Translations under genes and position numbers: made by a program
Assembly: GCA_916610825.1 (NCBI GenBank)
Contig: OU744452.1
Span: forward strand, 19,497,830 to 19,561,829
Length of the DNA stretch: 64,000 nucleotides
From: Haliclystus octoradiatus
Lineage: Eukaryota > Cnidaria > Staurozoa > Stauromedusae > Haliclystidae
Direction: 5' to 3'
Notes under the pieces: generated by a model
Database searches by the model: none
What the model saw: only the letters and a program-made list of their open reading frames with translations
Told to the model about the DNA's origin: nothing
Part shown: piece after piece, positions 35,216 through 45,818 of the stretch
Position numbering within the stretch: position 1 is the stretch's first letter
Layout of the letters: each line of letters begins with the position of its first letter

Positions 35216-35237
35216 TATTGGTGACCCCGACGTGATC
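35216..35237 (+). promoter_or_regulatory. primer binding site candidate
   Basis: The sequence attggtgaccccgacgtgat starts with the tgg expected opposite a tRNA CCA end, directly after the 5' LTR. Confidence 0.7.
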
Positions 35238-35804
35238 TGAAAAACGCAGCCGAATATTACGCGTCGTAAACCCTGGCTAGTATATGGTCCTATCTGGTAA
35301 CGTTGTAGTTGAAATTCGCTCCTGGATGAGTGTTATCATGAAGAAAAAAAAAAGAAGAAAATAATTGAATGCACTCACGCCGTCACAAGCCAAGTTCTGG
35401 CAGGAACCACGAAAATTATTAGGGCTTAACCCGACAAGAAAATAAAGATTGCCAGGCTTGAGCACAAAGAATTGTAACAACAAAACAACATTACCAACAT
35501 AGATACATAACACCATCAAAAACAGAAGATCAAAAAGATAGGCTATATACAATCATGACTTGCACAAAGGCACACAAAGAATTATTAAATATTTACAAGA
35601 TTTTGTCGCTACAACCATACAACACATACTTAACCAACTATACATCATGAAAGAAAACAAACAATCTAATTCATCTAACTCAATCAAAACATTATTATTA
35701 ACTTATTTTAAATCATATTCTATTTCATTATACGTATTTTTATTCATTCATTCGTCCTGTATATATTATTTCATATCTTTCACTCACAGACGGGACTCCG
35801 TCTC

Positions 35805-35819
35805 CGTGGGGGGAAGTTA
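35805..35819 (+). promoter_or_regulatory. polypurine tract candidate
   Basis: gtggggggaagtta lies immediately before the 3' LTR. Confidence 0.7.
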
Positions 35820-36152
35820 TGTAGTGGATTTTTTTATGTCTATTGTGTTATCCATAATGTATTTCCTTTGTTAACTGTAAAGCTTCCGTTTGTAATCACG
35901 TATACCTTGTAATGTAAATCACTGTATGTAATTTATCAACGCTTTTCACGTCTGCCCTTCGTGGCGACAACATCTACATTAGCAAAGCTGGTCCACCTTC
36001 ATAGAGGCTCGGTTTATCAACGGTCATATTAACCCTCATTCATCCTCTCCCTGTTGGTGGCCAGCTACAACTATTACACAAATATATATCTTATCAACGC
36101 CTATGTATGTGTGGTGGCATTAATCAATACTTCGTTCATTCCACCCGCTACA
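35820..36152 (+). repeat. 3' LTR of TRIM-like element
   Basis: 333 bp, partner of 34883-35215, followed by the target duplication gtct. A truncated, inverted relative is at 38925-39477. Confidence 0.9.
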
Positions 36153-36894
36153 GTCTACTGCATTAATTCATGCTACATCGGAATTAAACTCAAGCTGCTG
36201 AGAATTTGAATTAGCCACCTGATAGAGTGTATAGAGTAATCATATTGAAAATAAGAAGACGACGAAAAACAGCGGCTCAACAATAGCTTCCTTTCTATAG
36301 CCATTAAATACTGTGGCTGAACTAAAGTATTTGTTGTTTGTTGAATTAATTTTCTTTGCCATGTTGTTTTCGTGTCGCGCCTCTCCGCTTGTAATAGCTT
36401 CGAATAAAAACGCTGTCCAAATCATACATTTATGAGACTAATCATAGATACAACTAAAAATAATTGAGCCTAGCCCACCAAGCCTCTCTTTGAAATACTC
36501 TTCGCTGATTCGTCACCAGAAAATCTTGGCGTCGAATCACAGCCCTTGTAGGACAAGCTTTTGACCTCGAGTTAGCAGACTCTACTGTTTACCAAATTCA
36601 CATTTTGACAGTGAGTCTGCGAGCAGGCTATAAACCAATCAGATTGATCGAATCATTTTCGTTATTATGAATAGTTTTTGAAACGATACTGACTATCTGC
36701 ATTCTGATTTGTTGCTTTGATTTGGTAAATTAATAATTTGATTTTGATTTTTATTACCTTTTGCAGGTAGTAGATAAATGAAGAAGTGCCAATAATAATT
36801 TCAATATGTACTAATATTTATTATTAATTAATTAATTATTAATGGTGATATTCGATTTTGTGAACTAGTTTTCAAAATTCATAGAAATAATCGA

Positions 36895-38905
36895 ATTTCT
36901 TTCCATACTCAATTTGAAGGGAAACTTTTAGCGGGTGGAATGTATGGCTTATTGATAAATACCACCACACATTACCACCACAAATTCCACCAGACAATGA
37001 AGTAAATAACATTCTCAAAAGATTCAGAACTAATAAGGCAACTGGGGCCGATAACATATCCGTAAGCTTCCTCAAACTATCCTACCTAGCCTCACCTCTC
37101 CTAATACCGATCTATTCAATCACTTACAATAACAATAAATGAAATACCAAAAGCCTGGAAACATGGCATAGTCTCACCAATATACAAAAAAAACGATCCA
37201 TCAAATAAAGAAAATTATCGACCAATTACCATCCTCACTCATATCTCCAAAGCATTCGAGAAAATCTTAGCAAATCAACTCCAAAGTCACTTCAAACCAA
37301 TTTTCCCACCTGATATGTTTGGCTTTGTACATAGTCACAGTGCTGAAATGGCCCTCATGAAACTCACACAAGATTGTAGAACGGCCATCAACAAAAAACA
37401 AACTACTGCAATCGTCTCCCTCGATCTCTCCAAGGCATTTGATATGGTACACCATAAACTTCTGATGGAAAAATTGAGAGCTTACGGTGTAAATCCATCA
37501 AGTTGTAACTTAATCAACAATTACCTAAGTGGAAGAACACAATCTATCAGAGTTGAAAGTCAGACTTCCTCGCCCTTCTCCTGCCCTCGAGGAGTCCCAC
37601 AAGGATCGATAATATCACCACTGCTATTTAATATCTACGTAGCAGACTTTTCATTTCTTCCAATAACCTCTTCCATCATACGATACGCAGATGATACAAC
37701 GCTATACTATTCCTCCAACCACAAAAACACTGCTGTCCAACACCTCAACAAAGACTTGGGAAAGGTGGACCAATGGTTCCAGCTGAAATTTCTAAAACTG
37801 AACCCCTCAAAAACTCAATGCCTACTAATCACTCACATTCCAGAACCCGACATTCACGTTACGAGCGCAAATCTTCTAAGTACTAATCAAATACATAATA
37901 AAGGCATTACAATCGATGATGTAACCTTACCTTGGCTCAAAATAATAAAGATACTCGGTGCTCACATTGACAGTAGATTAAACATGAGATGTCATCTTCG
38001 CAATTGCATCAGAAAAGCCAATCTCTCCCTATATCAAATCAAACAGGTTAAAAAATCCCTAAACCCACACCTTGCCAATACACTTTACAAGACATACATC
38101 CGTCCTCACCTAGAACATTGTAGCCTACTTCTTCTTGGAATTGATCAAACGGATAGACTAAAATTAGAAAGAATTCAAGAAAAATCACTAAAACACCTAA
38201 CACGACCCAATACTGGTAAAGAATATCGTCTTCCATCTCTACACGTCAGAAGAATAGTAAAATTAACCAATATGATCCACAAAACACTCATAACAGAAAC
38301 TCCAAAACTTTTACACTCCCTCTTCAAGGTATCCAACACTAAATATACGTCATCAAGCCGTCCAAACAAACTCATCCCACCCATTTGAAGAACAACCCTG
38401 ATTAAATGGTCGATTGTAGCAGTAGGTACTAGAGTCTGGAACTTTATCCCGGAAGTAATACGTGGGGAAGCAATAAGAACATTCAAAGAGTCATCTCTTG
38501 CGTATTTGACATCCCTGGAATGGAAAATAAATTATTGGTTTATGTCAATCAGCTGTCGATAGTTAGATTATAATGTTATATATATCAAAAACACTAGCAT
38601 TTTCCTCATAAATATAATACAATTAGCATAATTATGGAACTTGTCTCGTTAAAAACGAAAAAAAAAAATAGAAAAAAAAACGAAAAATAAAAATAAAAAA
38701 TAAAAAAAAAATAATAAAATAATAAAATAAAAATAAAAATTATATTATATTATTAATATTATTATCCTTATCGTTATTTCTACTAATTTAAAATATTATA
38801 ATTAATAACTTACTTTTAAATTCGTATCAATGTATAAACGAGCATTTGCTCATTTTGGTTACGAATCGAAATAAAATTATACACACACACACACACACAT
38901 ACATA
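36895..38905 (+). mobile_element. CR1-like LINE with long open RT frame, 5'-truncated
   Basis: Begins in the linker (TNKATGADNISVSFLK, 37030). After a frame break near 37125 it runs with the RT fingers (IPKAWKHGIVSPIY, NYRPITILTHISKAFE). The frame 37315-38388 (357 codons) is uninterrupted and has VSLDLSKAFDMVHH, PRGVPQGSIISPLLFNIY, IRYADDTTLYYS (catalytic ADD) and a full thumb and C-terminal domain (YIRPHLEHCSLLLLG, RIQEKSLKHLTR). After the stop, conserved C-terminal residues continue (TRVWNFIPEVIR), so the original frame was probably longer. The tail is A-rich (38656-38760), with an (ac)n run at 38880-38900. The endonuclease is missing, so it is a dead 5'-truncated copy, but fairly young. 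Confidence 0.9.
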
Positions 38906-38924
38906 GATTTTGATTACATATATA

Positions 38925-39477
38925 TTTGATGTAATTACTGTAACTGGCCACCAACAGGGAGCGGATGAATGAGGCTTATTATCACCGTTGATAAACAGAG
39001 CTTCTATGAAGGTGGAACAGCTTTGCTAATGTAAATGCTGTCGACAGGAAGGGCTGACGTGAAGAGAGTGAATACATTACAAACAGTGATTTACATTTAC
39101 AAGGAATACGCGATTACAAACGGAAGCTTTACAGTTAACATTGGAAATACCTTATGATAAGCCTGGTTTCCATTTAGCAAATTTGCCTGCGTCGTTGCCT
39201 GCGACATTTGCCTGGGTCACAGCCGTAGACATTTAATGATCTTTTTTCTATTGTTTCGACCGGATATCATTAGTCTTGCCTGCGTCATTTCAAAGTTGAA
39301 CTCACTCCAACTTTGAAATCAGCCAGGCAAGGCGAGCGATATCCGGTCGAAACAATAGAAAAAAGATCATTAAATGTCTACGGCTGTGACCCAGGCAAAT
39401 GTCGCAGGCAACGACGCAGGCAAATTTGCTATATGGAAACCAGGCTATAAACAGTAGGCATAGAACAATCAACTACA
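38925..39477 (-). repeat. truncated solo LTR of the TRIM-like family, split by a MITE
   Basis: Reverse complement of the 34883-35215 LTR (ggccaccaacaggga, gctttgctaatgtaaatg, cggaagctttacagttaac). It is interrupted at 39159 and resumes at 39447 (caatc-actaca). The LTR 3' end is lost next to the LINE tail. Confidence 0.85.
39160..39446. mobile_element. palindromic MITE, 287 bp
   Basis: Nearly the whole element is two inverted arms: agcctggtttccat at the left end and its complement at the right, with cacagccgtagacatttaatg and cgaccggatatc in each arm. A central spacer of about 60 bp separates them. ata is duplicated on both sides (39157-39159, 39447-39449), and the solo LTR sequence is continuous when the MITE is left out. 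It could fold into a single long hairpin. Confidence 0.92.
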
Positions 39478-39599
39478 AACTCTGGATATAAGGAGCTTTG
39501 GATCAAAATTGTTTTTAGGGCTAAAACAGACATCAAGGAAATTATCGATTCATGGAGTCAGTCCTGTGAATAAAAGTATTATAACTCGTTTTATCAGTT

Positions 39600-39629
39600 T
39601 ATGCACACTTATCATCTATTCTGAATAAG

Positions 39630-39685
<56 letters not shown>

Positions 39686-39690
39686 TTTGT
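39600..39690 (+). repeat. LINE 3' tail with (gat)n
   Basis: The word ctgaataagtgatgatgatg matches the 3' tail of the LINE inserted at 48237 (reverse complement ctgaataaatgatgatg). About 18 gat units follow. No upstream coding part is recognisable. Confidence 0.6.
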
Positions 39691-40433
39691 GTGTTTGTTT
39701 GCTTTGATATAATACCAATACACCAAGTTAAGTAGACACAGGTGTGTGGTAAGTATTATTTAATATTATTATATTGTAATTCGATATTTGTAGGTATATA
39801 TATAAAGAAATCTTCCCAATAGTTTCTTTGTTTGTAACTCTGTTTGGGAAAAGAGCAGTTCCAATTTCTCTGTATCCGAGAATACCAACTTTTCTATTTT
39901 ATTAAAAACGCTACACCTTAAGTTATTATTTATATTACAATTAAAGAGTAGATGTATCTCATCGTCGATACTGTCACTATCGCAATTGGGACATAGCCGG
40001 TCCTCGTAGGGAATGTTAGAATGTTACGTAATGTTATTTCTGTTAGTTGATGATATTTGAGACTTGAATTCTGAAACGCAACTTCTAATATTGTAAATTT
40101 TTGGAAATACACAAGCAAAGCAATACGAGTTGAATATAAAGATGATGACAATCAGGGTTTTAAATACGACATATATATATGTCCTTAAAATCATCATTCC
40201 AAGCGAACAAGTCTGCAATTTTATCAGAATATTTCTTTCCAAAACATCGCGGTTCGAAACGCAGACAAACGAACGACTTGCAAGCAGCTGTCAGTAGATA
40301 AAGTCAGTTGGAATCAATTTTGTAGCAAACCATAATATCCAAAAACCCAGAAATCAAATATGATGTTTATTTTGTTTCGATCGAGGCTCAATAATATCAG
40401 TGTAATTGAAATACAGAGATATAAGCCGTTGAT
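39691..40433. other. no gene seen
   Basis: AT-rich with no exon or element that I can support. Minus-strand frames at 39930-40242 have no family motif. Confidence 0.4.
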
Positions 40434-40793
40434 TTGATGTTGTCTACATTCTTGAATAATCTCGTTATACGGAGCGCACTGAACGTTAGCGAACAGTTGA
40501 GCTCGCCAATGTATGAAATCTGCATAGTCCAAGCGTACTAACACTGAACGTAATGCATTAAGTGCACCTCCGCCATATACGAACGAGTTAGATGCGAACA
40601 GAATCAAATACATCGTTATCACAAAGCCATGACTGTCTCCCTGATTGCTTTTATTGTGCAATAAACGGGGGTTAAAAATTAAAGAATGCCATTGATGTTT
40701 CTTTGATAATGTCCTTGATCCGTTCATAATAGATCATCAAGTAGCTACGTTTATGTAGACTGTCGGATCTAAGAATTCAAATGTATCTGGCCA
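40434..40793 (-). repeat. R3 dispersed repeat, first part of interrupted copy
   Basis: Matches the reverse complement of 16340 down to about 15990. The repeat continues at 43085-43170 on the other side of the R2-like LINE. Confidence 0.7.
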
Positions 40794-40807
40794 ATTACAA
40801 TAGAAGT

Positions 40808-43070
40808 ATCCAAGAACTTTGGCCAAGCTGGTTTGGATTTACGTACATCTATATCCAGATTTGCACGCTTACTTTGCACCAAAGAGATTTTACCTCAGTA
40901 CTCACAGGGACAGACGTTTACAAATATAGAAGCATACACGGCATGTCGTCTCATAGCTTTGGACAAGAACCCGGGTGTAAGACCAATAGGTGTTGGAGAA
41001 GTTCTCAGACGTATAATCGGCAAAGCAATCGTATCAGTAATCAAGCCTGATATAGTTCAAAGTGCCGGGAGCCTACAACTTTGTGCAGGTCAACCAGCGG
41101 GGTGTGAAGCAGCAATACATGCTATTGTTGACCTGTTCGCTGAAGAAGAGACAGATGGTATCCTGCTTGTAGATGCATCAAATGCTTTTAACAGTTTAAA
41201 TAGAAATGTGCTTTTACACAACATTGGCTATATATTTCCTGCAATGTCAGTCTATGTGATAAATTGTTACATCTGCTCCTCCAGACTATTTGTAACAGGT
41301 GGCTCTGAAATTCCATCTGCTGAAGGTACTACGCAAGGAGATCCTTTAGCGATGGCTGTATATGCAATTGGAATAACGCCAATGCTTGGATCAATCCACC
41401 CAGATCCGGATGATGAATTAAAGCATGTGGCATTTGCTGATGATTTAGCTGCATCAGGAAAATTCCAGATGTTGAGAAAATGGTGGGAGAATATAGTTAA
41501 CCATGGGCCAAAGGTTGGCTATTACCCAAATGCAAGCAAATCCTGGCTTATAACCAAATCAAAAAACATCGCAGAACAAGCAAAAGCATTTTTCGAGGGA
41601 ACAGGTGTGAATATTTCATCTACTGGCAGAAAATACTTGGGAACAATTATGAACAATTCTCAAGTAATCTAATACGATCTTGGTGTAATCAAGTCATTCT
41701 ACTAGCTTCAATTGCAAAAAGTGAGCCCCATGCAGGATATACCGCATTTGTCGGAGGTTTTAAAAACAAAATTACTTACGCAATCAGAACAATGCCAGGT
41801 ATCAATGATATCTTGAAGGAGCTTGATAACATTATAGATTCAATATTCATTCCTGCAATCACAGATGGGCATGTTTGTTCAAAGGAATAACGATTACTTT
41901 TATCATTACCATCAAAAATGGGCGGTTTGGCATTACCGATAATTTCAGCAATTTCTACAGAAGAATTTCAAAATTCCCAACTCGTAACTAACCAGCTACA
42001 ACATAATAATATCAAAGTTCAAATGGTGGAATGGAAATTAGACACCGAAAAATATTATGCAGACATAAAAACAGTGGAAAAAAAGGACGCTAAGATGCAA
42101 AGATACTCTTACGCACTTAAGAAATTGTATGGACATTGAAAGCCTGCGAGCTAACGATTTAGCCACAATGAAAGGAGCATCTTCTTGGCTGAACAAAACT
42201 CCCCTTGCATCAGAAAATTATATACTCAACAAAAGAGAGTTTTTTGATACCATAAATCTTAGATACCGCTGGCAACTAAAATATCTCCCATCAATTTGCC
42301 TATGCGGAAAAAGGTATGCGATTGATCATGCCTTGTCATGTCCTAAGGGTGGTTTTATGCATGCAAGACATGATGAAATGAGAGATGTGATTGGGCATCT
42401 TCTTTCCAAAGTGTGCAATGATGTTTCTATTGAGCCACATTTATTACCACTGACAGGTGAGCCAATACCAGCCAGTGCAATCTGCAGTGATGAAGCAAGG
42501 CTAGATGTGTGCGCAAGGGGATTTTGGCAAAGGGGGGCAAAGAGCATTTGTTGACGTAAGGGTTTTCAACCCGTTTGCTCCGATCCATCTTAAGCAAAGT
42601 CTTCCTACTTCATTCAAAAGCCAAGAGAATGAAAAGAAACGGAAATACAATCGGCGGGTTGTGGAGGTCGAACGCGGATCATTTACACCCGTCATCTTCT
42701 CCATCAATGGCGGTTGCAGCCAAGAAACTGAGAGATTCATTCTACAATTGGCAACAAAACTGACTTCAAAAAGCAAAACAAACATTAGTACTGTCAGAAA
42801 TTGGCTTAGACCAAACCTATCGTTTGTGACTCTGCGATCAGCTATCTTATGCATAAGAGGCTCAAGGACAACCTCATCACACGCCTTTGCACCAACAAAT
42901 GTTAATGACATTGAACTAAGCCGAGCTGTTGGATCCCTTACCTAGAGTTCAACATGATTTAATAATATAAACTGTATAAAGTAAAAATTAGAAAACAGAT
43001 TCACTGTAAAATATGTTAAAAATTTCTTATAAAAAAAAAATAAAAAAATAAAAAAAATAAAATAAAAAAA
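40808..43070 (+). mobile_element. R2-like LINE with restriction-type endonuclease, broken
   Basis: A 14-bp target duplication attacaatagaagt flanks it (40794-40807, 43071-43084). The RT frame 40833-41672 has ALDKNPGVRPIGVGEVLRR, LLVDASNAFNSLNR (first catalytic Asp), EGTTQGDPLAMAVYAIG and AFADDLAASG (ADD). After a break (41673-41917) the thumb continues at 41918. The C-terminal part at 42129-42945 has CLCGKRY-x-DHALSCPKGG (CxC and HxxxC zinc-binding), RHDEMRD, DEARLDV and FVDVRVF (PD-(D/E)XK-like catalytic residues), then RGSFTPVIFSINGG. This layout (RT then C-terminal restriction-like endonuclease) is that of the R2/CRE-type clades, not the APE-type LINEs elsewhere in the window. Breaks near 41670, 42125 and 42530 make it inactive. 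It is 5'-truncated and ends in an A-rich tail at 43030-43070. Confidence 0.88.
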
Positions 43071-43084
43071 ATTACAATAGAAGT

Positions 43085-43170
43085 TGCAGAGAAAAGCTTG
43101 ATTGAATGCAAACAAATAAAAGCAAACCATGAGTTATCATAAAAACTGTTTTGAGATCTTTTACAGCTTT
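43085..43170 (-). repeat. R3 dispersed repeat, second part of interrupted copy
   Basis: Shares gaaaaagcttgattaaatgcaa-like sequence with the reverse complement of 15990-15900. It joins to 40793 once the LINE and one copy of its target duplication are left out. Confidence 0.7.
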
Positions 43171-43705
43171 CAAGTCGAAAGATAAATAGTAAATGTTAGA
43201 CTTTGCCTGCTTCATCTTGCGAAACAGTATCAAACAGTTTTTGTCATGTGAGCGAACACTAATTTTCACACAATTTGAAACCTTTAATAGTACTACAGGA
43301 ACGAGTAGTGTTGATGTCATGAAAGAGAAATGATTTAACATTATAATGTTGTTTCCAGATGTCAATTCTTGTTTATTGCATAACCATAATTGTTCGAGTT
43401 AAGTGACTCAACATTTGCTAAAAGCACATATATCACATCCTCTCTCCCATTTGGTTCCGCTGGTTACTGAATGGTACACTTTACAGAGAAGCCATGTGCA
43501 ACACGATCGGTCTATCCTCTTCATTTTCTAATTGCTTCAGTGGATATGTCATATTAATTCCAAAACGAAGCATCACGACGAAATGTTGATTCACGGGCAA
43601 GTGATTTTTAATCGTAAAACTATTATTGCTGTGATTATTAAAAATATCATAATTACTCTAATTTTAGAGAATAGTATACGGAAAAAATGTAACAATCTGA
43701 ATTAT
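43171..43705. other. no gene seen; 3' flank of prohormone gene A
   Basis: AT-rich DNA following the stop codon of the minus-strand gene at 43706. It probably contains its 3' untranslated region. Confidence 0.4.
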
Positions 43706-45246
43706 TTAAATATTTATGGGTACAAGAACGCTATGTGGATAAAGTTCACACACGCATCCTGTCCTTAGACTATAGTCTTTGTTTGAGGATAGACCAAATT
43801 CATCGGTATGTGATATTAATACTGTCATTGACATTTGCACGCAGGCTCCTTCTTCGCTAAAACACAGTGAAGGCTCATAAGGATTACAGATGATTTCATT
43901 CAAAAATCGAGGAGACCTATATGATGGAAAAATATATTTCATCAAATATTTCATCATCATACATCGTACAATCAATGATTCCAGCTTAATATGTCTTCCA
44001 TTGTGGTGGTTTACTTCAATTTCAGAACTCCTATACTGCTCAGGATTGGCTAGTTCCATAACTTTGGTGTACGCGTGGACATTCAAATATAAAGGCTACC
44101 TTTTTCAAGTATGATACAAATGTTAATGAATTCTTTGAAATGTAATTTTCTAGATAATCTGTTGACTTTTGGCCAAGGTTTTACTTTTTTTGTCAAATTT
44201 TTTCCTTTCTTAAAATGTTTAAGTTTTAAAATAGAAATAGACTCATATATATTCAACAAACCTCTCTGGGGAATGTATGATCACGGTTATTGTGTTAATA
44301 TCGTATTATATTATCACGAATATCGTATAAATATGAGACGAGCTGAAATCGTCAAACACTGATTCGAAGCAAAAATTGCTCGTTCACCCGGGATTTTATT
44401 CACCCAAAAATTTGTCAAATATTGACATTCATATTGCTTTGATAAATGAAAGTGTGTTTATGTCGCGTTTTATTAACAACGTTTCGATAACAGAGTGATT
44501 TAATTAAAATTTCAACTGTATTATTTGCTAAGGTGCAATGGTAACTCTGTGCGGGAGGCCGGGGCTCGAATACTCGGCAGTTCATACATGTTAATTGCTT
44601 GCACTTAGTTGCATAATTTATGTGAATGTGTTAATGTTTCCCACCAATAAACAGGCACTTGTGCTCTAGGGGTGACTTTTAGTCATGAATGACTATAAAT
44701 GTAATATTCTATTATAATTTATATTACATACCATTGAACACCGAGATCAGTGACTGTTGAACATTCTCCACATATTCTTGTCGTCCCAGGTCCACTTTGA
44801 CTATTACGAAATTTACATGAATTCTCATCAACATTTCTTCTAAATCCAAGTTGAGCAGCATCGTCTAAAACTTCTTTTCGAGGATCAGATTCTGTTCTGT
44901 TACGAAGCATTCCTTTTAAACTTTTAATAGCCATTGATATTTTTGTTGGTCGCTTCTTTCCTTCCCATCTTGCATGACGTTTTTTTAATTTTGATAAACC
45001 TTTATTATCTACTGATAGTAAGTCTGGTAACAAATAAATTTGATAAATAAATAAGAGTGATAAATAAGAGCATGGAATATGGGCTGTATAATAACATTTA
45101 TTGATAGTGATATTTCCTGAAGTGTTGGTCTGTTGAATTTTTGATGAGTTTCCTGTATTGCTGGTATCTCTTGTCCATGTCTCGTGTGAGTTATTCAAAA
45201 ACTCTGTTTTTATAGCATTAGCTATCCAAACAATTATGAATAGAGC
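43706..45246 (-). CDS. PTTH/Trunk-like cystine-knot prohormone, gene A (exons 44732-45246 and 43706-43916)
   Basis: Two visible exons encode 241 residues and are joined by an 815-bp phase-2 GT-AG intron. The first visible exon starts after a good acceptor (atgttttag) with ALFIIVWIANA, the end of a signal peptide. The start codon must lie in an unseen upstream exon. The propeptide holds KCYYTAHIPCSYLS and LLSVDNKGLSKLKK. A dibasic site (GFRR) precedes the mature domain NVDENSCKF. The mature domain has eight Cys: C, then ICGEC, STVTDLG, the splice junction W, SPRFLNE, ICNP, LCF, GACVQ and GCVCELYPHS. The CxxC-DLG-x4-PRF and terminal CxC spacing matches insect PTTH and Trunk, ligands of the Torso receptor kinase. 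I infer a similar secreted dimeric ligand here. Gene B at 59622-61220 is a tandem paralogue. Family call from motif spacing, fairly sure; receptor unknown. Confidence 0.85.
44528..44580 (+). ncRNA. tRNA-Gly-like relic in intron of gene A
   Basis: ggtgcaatggtaactctgtg, then gcgggaggccggggctcgaa and tactcggcag resemble the D arm, variable region and T arm of tRNA-Gly, but the anticodon arm is incomplete and there is no acceptor stem. Probably a decayed tRNA-derived SINE head lying antisense within the intron. Confidence 0.35.
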
Positions 45247-45780
45247 CTAAAACATTTAAAATCAGTGTTAATAGTTTCACATTTATAATAAAATCTGGTA
45301 ATAACGGTTCCGACTTAAGCGGTATTATGTCAATTCAGTCAGTAAGTCAAAAGAATCCCATACCGAATAATTTACGGTCAAACTTTGCTAAATATTTGCC
45401 GCTAACAACGGATTCAACTGTATAGTTATCAGTATTAATAGTTACACATTTAGTTATTGTTTGGCTATAAAGATCGTAATATAGTATTTTGATTTTGCAA
45501 TCCTCGTTCGCTCGAACATACAGATTGTTCAAATTCATAATATAGAACAAAAAAAATGAGTTAAATGATGTCATTATTGTTGATAATCGACCAAACCAAT
45601 GTTGTTGAAGCTTTTCCTTGATCTGATCAATTTATATTATAAGGCAGAGAGTGCAGATTATATATCTGTCTGTTTGACATTGTCAGTGCTATATAATTTA
45701 TTAATTAAATAATGTTTATATATTTAGCAAATCAATAATTATTATCAACTGAATGTATATAGAAGGCATTAGCAGCAGAC
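45247..45780. other. upstream region of prohormone gene A
   Basis: Must hold or precede the first exon of the minus-strand gene. I could not choose a start exon: short ATG frames are present (for example near 45570) but none gives a clear signal-peptide start followed by a GT donor in the right phase. Confidence 0.4.
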
Positions 45781-45818
45781 CAGTACATGTTTCTGGCCAT
45801 TAGCCTTCATCAGTACTG
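45781..45818 (-). ncRNA. hammerhead-ribozyme-like motif
   Basis: Minus strand: cagta, ctgatga, a, ggc-taatg-gcc, a, gaaac, atg, tactg. The CUGAUGA and GAAA core boxes are intact, stem II (ggc/gcc) is short, and cagta/tactg can form stem I. In that register the base before the cleavage position is G rather than A, C or U, so activity is doubtful. Such motifs accompany Penelope-like elements and other retroelements. Confidence 0.4.

Larger units (their letters stand above)
34883..36152 (+). mobile_element. TRIM-like non-autonomous LTR retrotransposon
   Basis: Two 333-bp LTRs (34883-35215, 35820-36152), starting tgtagtgg and ending ccgctaca, enclose 604 bp with no gag or pol frame. A 4-bp target duplication gtct flanks the element (34879-34882, 36153-36156). 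A primer-binding-site candidate, attggtgaccccgacgtg, follows the first LTR by one base. A purine tract, gtggggggaagtta, precedes the second. This is the layout of a terminal-repeat retrotransposon in miniature, dependent on an autonomous Ty3-like partner. Confidence 0.9.
34581..36628. mobile_element. MITE with ~63-bp TIRs, carrying a nested LTR element
   Basis: Left TIR 34581-34644 (gcctgctcgcagactcactg to ctcgagg) and right TIR 36565-36628 are inverted copies with few mismatches. Both ends are flanked by TA, fitting a TA target duplication. Without the nested TRIM-like element and its 4-bp target duplication (1,274 bp) the MITE is about 774 bp and non-coding. Confidence 0.8.
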
